From assembly GCA_015039465.1 (NCBI GenBank), contig MU130241.1:96804-160803 (forward strand): 64,000 nucleotides of DNA, in the 5' to 3' direction. Shown piece after piece: positions 21,821 to 34,777 of the stretch. The translations under genes and the position numbers were made by a program. Below the pieces are notes generated by a model. That model did no database searches and was not told the origin of the DNA. It worked only from the letters and a program-made list of their open reading frames with translations. This stretch comes from Phlegmacium glaucopus. Lineage: Eukaryota; Basidiomycota; Agaricomycetes; Agaricales; Cortinariaceae. Every line of letters begins with the position of its first letter. Position 1 is the stretch's first letter.

Positions 21821-22872
21821 AGGGAGGTTCAAAGTTGAACGCCGTTGCCGTCGATGAGACAACACCCGGCCCGGGTGTGACGAGGTTATGACAGATCTGC
21901 CTTCATGAACTAGACTGTGTAACAGTGTAACCTTCGGAATAACTTGATATAATATTTTATTTCAACTTTGGATGTTACCAAAATGCTCCAGATCCAAGAT
22001 GCACAATATATTTTGAGGAGATGATGATAACAGGACTCATTGTTGGAACCGACGTAGCGCAAGCATCTGAATTCCGGACCGGGGGTTGGTAGTTAGTCCG
22101 GCCGCAGGCCTGAAAAAATAAATTTGGACCCCTGATTTTTCATCCGAATTTGATCATTATTTTAATAAATATGAGCTCTAACATACTTTAAATAACTATA
22201 ATACATAATTCCTACTATGTTGTCAGTGGTATGGATGTGTTGGAATTGTTTTGTGAAATGTGATGGCTGAATTGATGTGCCATCATATACATCTAAATTT
22301 AAATATTTATGTAAAATTACCATATATAGACACAACTTGTTAGTTAGTCCAGCCAGAAAGCCCTTAACAAAAAAATCGACCCCGGGTATTTTTTTCTGAT
22401 CAGTGCCCCCTTGACGTAGCGGTTCCGACAGGAGCCGAGGAACAATTCGTTCCAAGGCCTCCTGGCGCCCATCTCATTCTATTTCTTTATCTGCTCCCGA
22501 GCTAGCTTCTGCGATTCTTTATAGCCTATTCTAGATAAGTAGTACTAAGTTACACCAAAAAACTGGTAGCATGTATACCTAGTATCATATCTCAAATAAA
22601 TTCCATTCTTGTGAAATCCCCTTGTTCTTACACTCATTTGGGCATTGCCCTGGACAAAAGCCACATTTAAATATTCTCCTAGCTGGGAAAAGGCCGGGAA
22701 TAATCACTGGCAGTATTTGAAACTCGTTATGTCTGATAGTGGAAGCCTTGTTGGAAAGGCATAGAAGATTGCAAAGTATATCTTATCATCTACTTATAAG
22801 TACAATGTGAAATGTGATGGCGGCATTCAACGTTCACCGTTCAACCTTCAACGTTCAACTTTGAACCTCCCT
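21821..22872. mobile_element. 1.05-kb TIR element upstream of the eEF3 3' end
   Basis: The ends AGGGAGGTTCAAAGTTGAAC and its exact inverse complement give a 20-21 base inverted repeat. The insert splits the shared flank ctctcatt/attgctgctt, which is continuous in the other units. A pair of diverged direct repeats (agttagtcc.. at about 22092 and 22343) lies inside. A minus frame (22162-22455) has no recognised domain. The target duplication is short or decayed; a 3-base duplication would fit PIF/Harbinger but is not certain. Confidence 0.65.
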
Positions 22873-23177
22873 GAATAATTATTGCTGCTTCGGTTGCTCT
22901 TTCTTGGACCATTCAACTCAACCAAGACGCGGGTCGCCCTGCACAAGTATTGCGGCGGTTGCAGTGTTTAACACAAGAAAATTCAAGTATATTGGCCATA
23001 GTATATTATAGAATTACGCGGACGAGGAAGATATTACAACAGGCAGTAGTAGCACAAGAAGAGTGGAAGAATAGTCTAAAGTGATACGCAAGCGAGGGAG
23101 AAGAGTAGAGGGCAGTGAGGGAATCCGGAGAGAGAACGGAACTGATGGTATAATATGCGTACAAGAACAGGAAAAAC

Positions 23178-26100
23178 TCATAGCTCATCATCAGTAACAT
23201 CTTCACCCCTCTTTTTACGTGCCATACGCTCCTTCTTTAGCTGTAGAGAAAAAATGACAAAGAAATGAATATCTGCAAATTATAGGAATTCAAGATCAAA
23301 TCATGACTAACCTTACGAGCTTCAGAAGCAGTCAGTTTCTTCGTCTTCTTCGTGTCGATCTTGTTACCCATTGCATCATATTGATCCTCCTCTTCTCCAG
23401 CTGCCTTGTCGATACGAGCACCAGATCCTTGACCTTCTACCCAGTTGTGTCCAGAAGCTTCCAGACGTCCATCACGCATAGCCCACACTTCCTTGCATAG
23501 TGACTCGGAGAAGTCTCGGTTATGGGTGATGACGAGCACACCACCTTCGAAGACCTTGAGAGCTTCAATGAGAGCGGCGAGGGATTCACGATCGAGGTAG
23601 TCTAAAAGGAAGACAGGTGAGCAAGAGTAGAAACACAACACTAAAAGAAAACTCACTGGTAGGTTCATCGAGACACATAACGTGAGGACGACGCCATGTT
23701 GCAGCACCAAGAACGATCTTGACTTTTTGACCACCTGAGAGACCTCTCATAGTGTTGTGGGAGACAAACTCAGGCTCAAGACCGAAGTCAGCAAAGTGTT
23801 TCTCAATCTCACGTCGAACAAGGGGACGAAGGAGACCAAGACGCTGAGCTTCACGAGTATCGACCTCGAGAACTTTCTAAAGATCACAAAAGATACTATG
23901 AGTAAGATATACCATACAATAGAAAGGTGTAAACGGACCTTCTCGAAACCACGCTTGAGGAGGTCATCACGAGGCAACCAGATGTTTTCAGAAGAGCTAA
24001 GACCTTTCAGTGACACTTCATACTCATACGATTGCTTGAGCTTCTTCCTAGTCAAAATCTCATCGATGATACGCTTTTGGCCTTCAATGACAATCAAAGA
24101 ACCATCCTTCATCTTCTGGGCCTCCTCCTCCGAGATTTGTCGGTTTGCCTTCTGCAACTCCTCCAAATCTTCACCAGTCTGGTAACGCCAGAGCATGTAC
24201 TCGAGGGGAGTTTTGTCGAGATGGTTGTCAATGTGGTGGAAAGCGTGTTGGGCGACATAACCAATGACCAAGTTGGGATGCTTCCAGATCTCACCGCCCT
24301 TGTTGGCTTCCATGTCACCGATGAGGAGTTTGACGAGGGTCGACTTTCCTGAACCGTTAGGTCCAAGGACGGCGACACGAGAGGAGAGCGAGACTTGGAG
24401 AGTGATATCGTAGAGTTGCTGAACTGGTTGGGTGGGGTATTGGAATCCAACCTTGCGCCTATGAATCTATTAGACAATATTCTCAAGCAAATAAGACAGG
24501 GACTTACATCTTAAGCAAACTCTTTTCCTTGGTTTTGACACCATCAAGAAGAGGAGGGTCAGGAAGCTTGAACTTGTAGTCCTCGGCAGCTTCAAGAGTG
24601 TAATAGGATTTGGCTTCAGGGACTTGCTGAACAAACTTCTCGAGATTGCCACGATATCTACGGAGTTTGAAGCGGTTCAAGTGAAGGACGTCAGTGATGG
24701 TGTTGTTGAGGAAGCCAGAGTCGTGAGAGACAATGACTAGAATATAAATATTAGTAACGAGTTTCTAAAGGCATCTTAACAGCAAGAGACTGACTAGAAG
24801 TGCAAGTCTTGAGGTTCGTAAGGTAGTTCTCCAACCAAGCGACGTTGACAACATCAAGATGGTTAGTAGGCTCATCGAGGAGAAGGATATCAGCCCTGAA
24901 GAGCATAGCTCTGGCGAGGGCAAGCTTCATCTTCCAACCACCGGACAAGCTGCCGATTGCTTGAGCTTGTCGTTCATCAGAAAAGCCAACGGAAGCGAGC
25001 GTCTCGATGATTTCCTCCTTAGTGGCGAGGATACGTTTGTCACTGACGATGAACTCGAGAACTGAGGTTTCTTCCTCAGTTCCATCGATGTCGTGCTCAA
25101 CGTAGAAAGTGCGGACTTCGTCGGGAGATGGGAATCCTTCGACTTGGCTTAATAAACGGTTAGCGCTATGTCTAAATTAACTATAGAAAGTCAACATACC
25201 CATTGGTGATGGCACGCATGAGAGTGGACTTTCCGGTACCGTTCTTACCGCAGAGACCGTAACGGTGGCCTCGCTTGAGACGGAGAGTAGCAGTGTTGAG
25301 CAAGATCTTAGCACCATAAGCTAGAGAGAATTGGCAGTTGCAAAGATCTTCGCCTTCCTCTTCATCATCAGGGACTTCACCGTCATCGGTGCCTTCAGTG
25401 GCCGAGCGGACAACCCACTCGCGGGCAACAGTGATGGGATCGGGGGTAGGGAGGATGAAAGCGAGGTAAGCAGCAAGTTTGTCCCACTCGGGAACGTCAA
25501 AGTTCTTGGCAATGACGAGGTTCTTGGCGAGAGATGAAGCGTAAATAGTGCCGACATGGCCAGGAGAAACAGTGGCACCGAGTTTCTTGTAGATGGCAAC
25601 AAGTGAGCCGGCAAGCTGCTTCTCGTCAGCAAGAGCGAGAGGTGGAAGATCAGAGCCATCGCTTTCGGCAGGGACTTGACCGACTTGACGGAGGGTAGCA
25701 ATAGCCTTTCCGACGACACCACGTGCTTCGGGATCACCAATAGTAGTCTCAACCTTGATCAGGCCGGGAAGCAGCTTGGGAATGAAAGGTCGGACCGTGA
25801 CATGGGAGTCAACAAGCTTGCTCATGTTGTCAACAATGCTATAAATACAAAGATAAGCAAAAGAAGCCTAATGGACTTAAGATAGATTGATATCACTTAC
25901 ACGGCGACTTTTCGCTTTGTGGCCGTTAGCTTCTCAGAAAGACCACGAGCAAGGAGAGGGACCATGAGGGAAAGGGTGGGGGAATCTACTTCGGAAACGA
26001 AAGTCGTAGCCGAGAGGAGGGCAATAGTATTAGGCACCTCCTCGACGGGATTAATAAGAGCCTTAATTAAAGCAGGAATAAAGCGTTCTATGTCCTTGTT

Positions 26101-26769
26101 CGATACCAGAGCGGTAGCCTTTGTCAGTGAATCACGGGCGGCCTTCTTGACGTCTGCCTTGGTGTCCCAGATAGCCTCGGCGAGGACGGGAACAATGTCG
26201 GGCATCATGCGGGCTGTTTGGACAGGGGCGCTCGTGACGAGTTGGTTGAGGATGAGCAGAGCGCCCGTCTTGATCTGCCATTTACCAGCAGTTTTGATTT
26301 CGTTAAGAAGAGCAGGAAGGAAAAGGGGAGTTGCCCATGGGTTCATGGCAGCAACGTAAAGTCGCACAGCCTCAATGGCTGCTGTCCTGACAGCAGGCAT
26401 TTTGTCGGCAAACGCTTCAAGGAGGGCGTTGTAGATACCAGAGTCGACGAAAGTGGGTTCGAGCGACTTTACTGCACCGTCGGAAACAAGGGCAGAAATG
26501 GCATCTGCAGCGCCCTCACGAGCGGCAGGAGATTTTTTGTCGGCGAGGGCCTTGACCACAGCGTCAGCGAATCCGACGGCTTGGAGAGCGGCAGGGCCCT
26601 CTTTTTGAGCAGCAGCAGCCAAGGACTTGGCGGCAGTTTGACGAGCTGTCTTGTCAGAAACGAAGAGAGCTGACATGTTGATTTCAGCGGCGTCAATGGG
26701 TGTGGCAGTAACTGGTTTAAGGGAGGCAGGCGTAGTAGGTGCAACAATGGAGGCAGTAACAGCTGGCAT
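23178..26769 (-). CDS. TEF3: Translation elongation factor 3 (eEF3), ABC-F ATPase
   Basis: Eight exons: 26769-25901, 25838-25200, 25165-24795, 24736-24508, 24458-23939, 23876-23657, 23601-23312 and 23240-23178, giving 1066 residues, close to the usual fungal length. eEF3 is a fungal ribosome-bound ATPase that helps release E-site tRNA during elongation. Visible parts are N-terminal HEAT repeats (about 1-320), ABC domain 1 with Walker A GKNGTGKS at about 481, LSGGW and [14 protein letters not shown] domain 2 with GPNGSGKS at about 733, LSGGQ and CLDEPTNYLD, and a Lys-rich C-terminal tail (MARKKRG) that binds ribosomes in the family. I chose the start at MPAVTAS; an upstream ATG is followed by TTTCAG/TTTTAG, which look like a 5'UTR intron end. 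It faces the small-gene array, and its own 3' end is the source of the relics in units A-D. Confidence 0.95.
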
Positions 26770-27235
26770 ATCTAAAATCTGCTGAAACATGAGAAACGCC
26801 GACAGAGCGGAAGACCAAAAGGACCAACCCTTGAAATTTGTATTGTTTTATTGAGGAAGTTGATACTGGCAAAAGGCTAGCAAGAAACAAAGGACGCTCT
26901 ATTCTCTATATATTGGGTGGCTAATGTGCCTGCGGAAAGTGATATCAACAACGAGGAGAAGGGACGGGGGGAGCAAGGCTTACCTCTAATTGGGGGGAGG
27001 GAGGAAAGATGAAAGCGAGATGGAGATGTGATGAAAATTGCATTCCCTTTATATGCGGAGCTTAAATATTTAGGTGACGGGTCGCCGGGAAGTAACTCAT
27101 TCTCGGCGACGCTTTTGGTAATGACTTCCGGTATCAATCAATCCACAGCCTCCACACATTGTTCCACGCTCCTCGGAGGCGGGGTACCCCATAACAAAAG
27201 TCCATTTAGTTAAAGGCTCTTTACAATCATTTCTA
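26770..27235. promoter_or_regulatory. eEF3 upstream region
   Basis: 466 bases between the V-ATPase stop and the eEF3 start hold no gene. They must contain the eEF3 promoter and 5' leader; a probable leader intron ends just before the start codon. No clear TATA box was seen. Confidence 0.4.
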
Positions 27236-30200
27236 CTATCTATCCGAACTCTCTTGACTAGCAAAACTCAAGGGAACAAATGCCTGTTACATATATGAGT
27301 CACATAAGGCACCACCGTGGAAAAAAAAAATAACGCACATGTCCACCTCCCTCAAAATGCTTCGAATTGGCTTCTACCCAGTGTAACCGGAGAGCATGTA
27401 AGAATGCCGATAACCCCTAATAATAGGTAACAAAAGAAATGAAATCAGATCTCATTTGATCGTTAGGAAACACAGACCTCCATGATGCACAGGATGAAGA
27501 TTGTGGCTCCGAACCAGAAGACACCCATGGCGATCAATGTGACCCAACCCATGATCGAAGTCGGTCCGAGAAACCTTTCAAGAGTCATTGTCCATAATAC
27601 TTCCGAAAGTTGCGCATGCGCCAATGAAAGAGCCCAAAGTCGAAGATACGAAGCAGTATGGGAAATACATCCAAGGCAGAATTCGATGGTATGGATAACC
27701 TGGTGGATGACTACCTCGCTAAAATCGTGGTGCTCCTGGTAAAAATAGAACATGAACAAGCAAACCTGATAGATAAGCGAATGAAACATACAGGTTCATC
27801 GTCGTCGGTCTGTATCAAAGGCCGTGATCCTTCTTCATCTTCCAAGCTGACACCTGGAGTTGGTTGGGGGATATCATCTCTAGGGCTATCGTTATAGCCA
27901 AGTGTCATATAGCCCTGACCTTGAGTTTTATGCATTTCCTTCCACAAGAGATAAGGCTTGGCGAGTAACAACCAAGGCACGCAAATTGCCGCAGTAAACA
28001 ATAATATCACTTGAATAGTGCCTTGGCCTCGGTACAATTTGAACTTGTCCTGCACCGTGCCAGGCGACAAGAACATTGTGATTAGCATGTTCAGGAGCGA
28101 TGGCGGTTCTGTTGAGGCTTTGGACCAGTCAATAGACCATTTGTACAGGATACAAATAACAAGGTATCCAAAAATGGACTGCAAAAAAATGATTTGCGGA
28201 ATGAAGTTGGTGTAGATATCAGAGTAACGCTTGAACTTGAGGTGATTGGGGACTTGTAAACACAAGGCAAACGTCATCTAACATTTCACAAATCATGTTT
28301 AGCAGATATAAATGAATGATTCAGAAGTTTACTTACGTGGATCACACCAAGGACGATCGACATTTTCATTTTATACGAATTTGCGAACACGAGGGCGTTA
28401 TCTGCGCCATGCCAACCAGGGTCTAGGCCGAAAGGGTATCGGTTTTCGGTCAGGATCCCTACTGCAGTTCCATTGGTTGCTGGGAATGTCCAACCAGAAG
28501 TCCAAAGGTGAAGCGACTTGGAGAAGATATCATTGTACATGAGGCCAGTGTAGATCGAGAAGGCACCCATGAGAAGAATGATATAACGACCACTTTGAAG
28601 TAAAGCGCTTAATGACTGCTATAACTCGAATAGATGAATACCACATACAAGAAAAATTGGGCAGAGATCTAAGGGATAACCAGGCATAGATCAGTCTACA
28701 GACACAAGGATAAACCAAAACAAAAGATACCTCTCCTAGGTCTGATTTCGCCAGTCTTCTCTCCGCCAAAATCATATAAATTGCTGCAAGGAAAATGATG
28801 ATACCATGCCCGATATCACCGAACATGACCGCGAATAAGAACGGGAAAGTAATGATCGCGAACAATCCAGGGTTGACCTCTTGGTAGGCTGAGGTACCAT
28901 AGCTGTCCATAATGGTTTGGAAGCCTTCCGTAAATCTGTTCGTCCTATGGAAAGTAGGCGGAGTCTTGGAAGTTCGCAACTCGTGCAGAATCGGTGGGAC
29001 ATTGGTTCCAGAACCCTCCTGGTAATTCAAGTGGGTCAGGAGATGTTTTTGCTAAAATTACTAGGGACCTACCGTAGCAGACTTCAATGCCATCTGAATA
29101 GTGGGTATATCCCTGGTAGGTACCCAGCCCTCCGAAATCAAGGTCTTCCTACGAACATCATAATTGAACAAGTTCAACGTTTCGTAGATCATTTTCTCCT
29201 TCTTGACGACGTCTTGCCAGCTGCGAAGGCTCTCTCCGACTTTCACAAGCTCTGAGCGTCGATTGACTCCAGTCCTATATAACACCGTCTGCAGATCTTC
29301 CAATCGGCTGGTGACTTCACGAAGTGAATCCGAACGTTTATCAGAGTTCGGGTCGATAGGGTACAATGTTGCACCCATGGACTCGGCTACTTTTCGGATT
29401 TTCGCGAGGAGAGCATCTCCGTGTGCAAAAATGATGAACACGTTTTTGCGGATCTCGACACCAGTAACAGGGTCAACGAAGGGTTCTGCAATGTCCGTGT
29501 GGTTCATGTACAAATTCCCACGCAGAACACGCCAGAGGACACGTTCAAACGTCGCCAAACGAGAACGTTCAATAGTTCCTGCTACAAATCTATGAATGGC
29601 ATCAGAAAACTAGATCGCACAGTCATCAATATAAACAACTGACTCGAGATCGAACTGTAAACCTGAATCGGGGCCTGGGGGCCCGTAACCACTTTCTTGA
29701 TCTGCTAAGAGGAGGGGAGTAACGGTGTCATCGAAGGAGGAACGAATATCCTCTTGATGTCCTTGAGCCTATCGAATCGTCAATACAGAGTGGAAAGTAT
29801 TCAGATGCCAAACTGGTAACCTTATCAAAAAAGACAGCAGTCTCCCTTAACACATGCCTGGCCTCAATTAACTCCTTCGTCCTTTCACTGAGAGTCAGGT
29901 AGCTTTCGTTCATATTGACTAGCCTCTGTTCGTGTTCGGCCAATGTGGTGTCCAACTCGTCGATAGTCTGCGCAGCACGCGGGCCAACGGTGGTCAAAGG
30001 AGCTGAGTCATACAACGGACGAATGGGCACGACGTCCTTCTCTTTAGCGATTTGAGACGCAAAAAAGCGAACGCGACGGCCCATCTCGTCGATACGACGA
30101 ATTTCACCAACGAAGGAGCGTTGAAAAGGGTTTATACTTGGGTTCAACTACCAATGACGTGTTATGAGCTGGACATGTTACGAGTTGCAAAGTTTCGTCG

Positions 30201-30400
30201 GCGCAACTCACATCTTTAAATTGAACATTTCCTAGTTCACCCAATTCTGCAACAGTGTCATGTGCAACTTCAGCTGGAACGAATAGTTGCACCAGGCTCA
30301 TCTGTTCCGAGCCTGCGGTTTGTAAAATATGAATACAAGATCTTGGAAAATAAATGAAAAAGTTTGGCGTACGGAACAAGCTGGGGTATTCGTCCCCCAT
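27236..30400 (-). CDS. VPH1: V-type H+-ATPase subunit a (Vph1/Stv1 family)
   Basis: Twelve exons run from 30400-30373 (10 codons) through 30312-30212, 30147-29821, 29768-29644, 29589-29073, 29018-28731, 28668-28649, 28592-28337, 28277-27792, 27735-27478 and 27416-27339 to 27283-27236, giving 843 residues. Subunit a forms the proton half-channels of the vacuolar and Golgi/endosomal pump. Visible are the N-terminal start [20 protein letters not shown], the cytosolic domain with [10 protein letters not shown] and TFERVLWR, then about eight membrane helices including FGDIGHGI and GRYIILLMG. The essential channel arginine of this family lies in [17 protein letters not shown] (about residue 748). 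One exon is only 20 bases. The acceptor and donor choices were set by the conserved protein sequence. Only one gene is present here, so vacuolar against Golgi isoform cannot be decided. Confidence 0.95.
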
Positions 30401-31969
30401 GTACTTAGTATGTATGTTATAGAGGTGATTCTAAAGAGGGGGAGTATCAGGAGCCCTGAATGAAGTGGGGTTAGGCGAAGAAGAAACAGCGGAGGGCTAT
30501 TCAGTTTTATTGACATCTATTTGTTCCGGGAGTATGCATTGTCCTTCCACCTGCAGGCTTGCAGCAGGCTCCTGTGGAACTCTGGCCAAAACGACTTCGA
30601 CATTGCGTTGGTTCTTGACTGTGACTGCCTTTTTCACAAACTATGTTCTTCGCTGATTGCATCGATTTCATTTCTTGGTATCAGGCTGGTCATTAATTCC
30701 ATGCAATGGTCGTGCTTTCTGAATGATCAATACCCAGAAAAGTCAACGTCAAGGATGTGTTCATTCAGGCAGCCGGCTTGACTCCGGGATCGTCATGTCA
30801 TTTTCTGGTCGAATGAAACCACCCCAGAAGGCAGCCTAGCCATACGCATTTGATGGGAGGTATCGGCGCACCTCTATGGCAATTGGCTTGCCCGGTAAAT
30901 TCAAGCGATCCAACCAAAGATTGAATCTTAGGGTTAACATCTGAACGTTCAGTGGATGCCGTGTCTAGACTAGAGACTTCTGGGAGTCGCCGCTTGTTGG
31001 CATTGTTCGATACAAATGACTCTGAAGCTCTCCCTTGTCTCCAGAAAACCTGAGCCGTGACCACGACAAACAGCTGCAGCTTCTTCCTTCTATGATCTAT
31101 ATATCAAACTTTTTCATGCTCCAGCTAGGTATTACTCTACGTGGACGTAGAATTTCTAGCGACACCATTTAACCAATGTTACTAGAGCAGACTAGATTGA
31201 TAGCCTTCATGCTGGCGGGCCTTGCGAGGAGAGAGGGCACACTTATAGTACACAAGTTCATTCCGACTGCGTATGGACGAGGATTGCTCTTAGTAAAATT
31301 GTGAAAGAGGAGCGGGGTCTCCAAGGCTGCTTCGAACTTGAACTGTCAACACGCGACTTTTGGATTTCGTTTAAAATTACGGAAGTGCGGAGGCCTCAAG
31401 GCCTCAAGCATCAATATCTTGGTGACTTCCAGAGATCGGTAGCTTCAGGTTAGCTTGTTCTCTGTTGGGGCTCCAATCGACCATAACTTTGTTCGGTGTC
31501 AACGGTTTCATCTTTTTAATACTTTGCTGTCTTACCAAACTGTCTTTGCAATACGATTCTCTTTTATTCCTCCACCAATGTCTGGCGCCCTTAGACGCCG
31601 GGGAGTTGAGGCATGGCTGGAAGACTCCAACTTGAATGGTATCCCAATACCTTTGACTTACGCCGTCGGTGTTTCTTGCAATAACACATCTATGCGGGTC
31701 CATATAGCCTGAGAAAGATACGTCCTTGCCTTGGAAGAGATGTCTATCAAACCCCTCTAGGGTTTTGATTCGGAGTCGATTTTAGCTTTATAAACTTCAT
31801 CTGGCGCACTTTTGCAGGATCTCCCAAGATCTTAGCTTTATGTGAAGTATACCCAAATGATGATTTCTTCCGTGTCAATTTTGCAAACCTTCTCGTTGGT
31901 CAGACTGTCATGGACTCTGGTAGGCGGCTTACTCAGTCAAAAACGACCAAAAAGATGGCTGAACTCTCT
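30401..31969. other. Intergenic stretch without a supported gene
   Basis: Only short frames occur: plus strand near 30465-30781, minus strand 30798-31064. None shows a domain, a signal peptide or convincing splice structure. Confidence 0.4.
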
Positions 31970-32404
31970 TTACATAGGTTTCGTGTCTCGGAGTTCGCAG
32001 GAGAATAGGCTCTGGAGAAACTGTCCTGAAAAAGTCGACCTCACGTTAAGGCAAGCGAATCCTCTCCTTCTTGTAAGCTGATACTTCTCGTAGCCAATAG
32101 CAAACCGCTTCTGGGATCTATATGACTTGACGTCCCAGTAGATCCTCAGTGGGAGGAAGGGCCTGATGAAATGAACGTTAGCGTCATTGACACGAACGTC
32201 ATGAACTTCCTTGATGACCCCGCAGAAAAGAGTCCTCCTTGGATCGTGTTTGAATGTAGATTCAAAGAAAATCCTCTGGTCATCGCTGGCATTGAGGAAG
32301 ACGAAGATTTTAAGGATGGGGTCACTATTCAAACATGAAACGCGCCCAAGCGTGCTGCTCACAAGCAAAAAAAAACTGGCCGAGAGGATGGAGATATGGT
32401 CCAA
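31970..32404 (-). CDS. Unassigned open frame, possible small secreted protein (partial model)
   Basis: A 145-codon minus-strand frame has a hydrophobic beginning (ILSASFFLLVSSTLG) followed by a protein-like stretch (SDPILKIFVFLNASDDQRIF, then HFIRPFLPLRIYWDVKSYRS). No ATG is in frame at the 5' end; the first usable codon is TTG. The true first exon is therefore missing from the model, or the gene is broken. I do not recognise a family. Confidence 0.35.
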   Translation of the reverse strand: MDHISILSASFFLLVSSTLGRVSCLNSDPILKIFVFLNASDDQRIFFESTFKHDPRRTLFCGVIKEVHDVRVNDANVHFIRPFLPLRIYWDVKSYRSQKRFAIGYEKYQLTRRRGFACLNVRSTFSGQFLQSLFSCELRDTKPM

Positions 32405-32695
32405 GAGATATACTCCCCAGCTGAGATTCCACTGAACTGTAAATTCATCAGGCCCATAACTAGGGGAGATCCAAGAATTAGAACGGGTCCTCTACGCTAA
32501 TTGATCGAATCCAAAGAGACTGAATGTTAATGCATTAACTTTTTACCAGCCGTTTGTAAATAATTAGCTCTTGCAATTAATTGTACACCCAACAAAATGA
32601 TTGTACTAATACCAGTCTTTGTAGTATTTCATGCAATGTGAAACAGATATAGACGCAACACAGTTGTTTTCATTAGCATAAAAAAAACATTGCCC

Positions 32696-34777
32696 TCAAT
32701 ATCGACCGCCTCTCCGAGGACCAAAACGTGCGCTACGATGAGCCCCACCACGTCCCCAATCATCATTGCTACTACCTACAGCAGCTGATCGAGGACCGAT
32801 ATCCCGATCCCGACCGAACTCATCCAATTGTCTCTCCTCCCCACCTCCTCCATACATATTATCCTGCTGCTGCTGCTGTTGATAAGGTGATGGTATATGT
32901 CCATTCTGTCGACTAGCCGCATCGGAGGACGCTGACGCGCCAAAGCCAGGAATGAAGTCATCATCAGGGTACTCTGCAAATTGCCCACCACCTTCGTTTG
33001 AAGGCCCGCCACCATCTTCGTCTTTACCCCACCACGCACCGCCACCACCCCCTCCGCCATAGCCGAATCCAGGAACCATTACATCCTCATCCTCATCCTG
33101 CCCACTCGTATCGATGATCTCAGGCGGCTTCTCCCCTCCACCTGAGAAGACGGAGGAAGCATCTCCAGGTCGTTCTCGACTCCAAAATCTCGTCGTATGG
33201 TCGTTTGATGCGCTAACAAGGATGTGCCCAAAGGGATGATATGCTAATGACCATACATTAGAGTCGTGCGCTTGAGACAGAGTAGCACGGGGAGGGGACA
33301 CGCTTTGCGTAAAGGCAGTGTTATCCGGAGTTGATAGATCCCAATGTAGTATGGCTCCTTCTGAACCGCCTGAAACGAGAAGCGGATGTACTGGATGCCA
33401 GGCAACAGCTGTAGAAGAAGAGGATTAGGCAAGTTAAAAACTTGTGTAAACTATGAAGGGATCAATCGTACAGCAGACTTCTTTTTTGTGACCTTTGAGA
33501 ATTCGGAATTCCTTCATAGCTCTGATATCGAACACTCGAACAGTTTGGTCTCGAGAGGCACTTGCGACGAGATTTCCATTTGGCGACCAAGATAGAGCCT
33601 GGATAGTATTTTTGTGCTGATGCCTGCTCAACAATATTAGCACATATATGTATCAGAAAATGCTACATTGCATACAGGGTCGACAGCGCGGTTCCCGTTC
33701 GAGGATCCCAGAATTTGATTTGATTGTCTTTACTACCGGAGACAAGGAGCCCTTTCGTAGGATGCCATTCTACACATTTTACGTCCCAACCATGGCCTGT
33801 GATTCAAGGTCAATATATGCACATTTATGATGGTTTTCGGAAGCATACCGGTTAACACGCTCTCCACTCGACTTTCTGCAAATGACCATATCCGCACACT
33901 TGAATCGTCGCTGGCAGTCGCAAAGCGTCGATCGTCTGGACTGAAGCTCAACCCTCTGATGGCTTCTCGTGACGAAGAGCCTTGCCATGCTGTGAGGTTG
34001 TTCATGTTGGGCTCAAAATACTTGATGATACCACTCTTATCGGTAGATGCAAGGTAAGCACCAGAGTGAGTGAAGGTCATTGCACAAATTGCTGTATCAT
34101 GTGCCTGGAGGATAGTCTCGAAATTAAAGGTAAGGCCATTCCATAGCGTGAACTCTCCACTTGTTGACCCAGTAAGGACACGACGCGCTTCAGGTGTCCA
34201 CTAGATTCTTTAATTGTTAAAATCAGGGCAGAAAGATGGATAACTGGATACATACTGTCACGACATTCACTGGACAGCGAATCTTGTTCGTTGACGTGTG
34301 GACGAATTTGGTGCACAACGAGGTAGAGGGGTTTTCGGGATATGCCTTTGGGGGAAGTAGCTAGATGTAAAACGGTTAGATTCATGTACTGAATGTAACG
34401 AGCCGACTATGGCACTCACATCAACGATAAAAGGTGGACTAGGACGTAGATGAGGTACGTATGTTGGATTGGGTCGTAGTTTACGCAACTAGCTAGCTTT
34501 CAGAGGATACTAAATGGTACAACTCAGAATTACATACCAACGCCCAACGTCCCATACTGCCATTGTAATCCACCGTGCGCCGGGGTCGAGTTTTCTTGAT
34601 AATTTTGCCGTCAAGCATCTGTCGGGCATTGGCCATTTCCTGCTCTATTAACTTCCCATCATCCTGGGGTGGCGGTTGCGGTTCTGAGAGGTATCTTTGA
34701 GGTTTCCACTCATTATATAGTAAAGGTGAAGGGTTTGGAATCACACTTCCTGGTAAGAGGATGGGAAGGGTGGTCAT
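32696..34777 (-). CDS. PFS2: Polyadenylation factor subunit 2 (Pfs2/WDR33), WD40
   Basis: Seven exons: 34777-34538, 34488-34420, 34360-34256, 34200-33849, 33796-33676, 33623-33472 and 33408-32696, giving 583 residues. Pfs2 is the WD40 scaffold of the cleavage and polyadenylation factor and contacts the AAUAAA-recognition part of the complex. The diagnostic N-terminus is [17 protein letters not shown], followed by seven WD repeats ([74 protein letters not shown]). The C-terminal 150 residues are low-complexity: poly-Gly (GYGGGGGGG), poly-Gln and a terminal RGG-like [10 protein letters not shown], as in animal WDR33 but shorter. All exon joins keep the frame. Confidence 0.93.

Noticed and set aside
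26769..26790. Longer eEF3 start (MFQQILD)
   Set aside because: The added codons overlap TTTCAG and TTTTAG strings typical of an intron end, and eEF3 proteins normally begin at MPAxxx.
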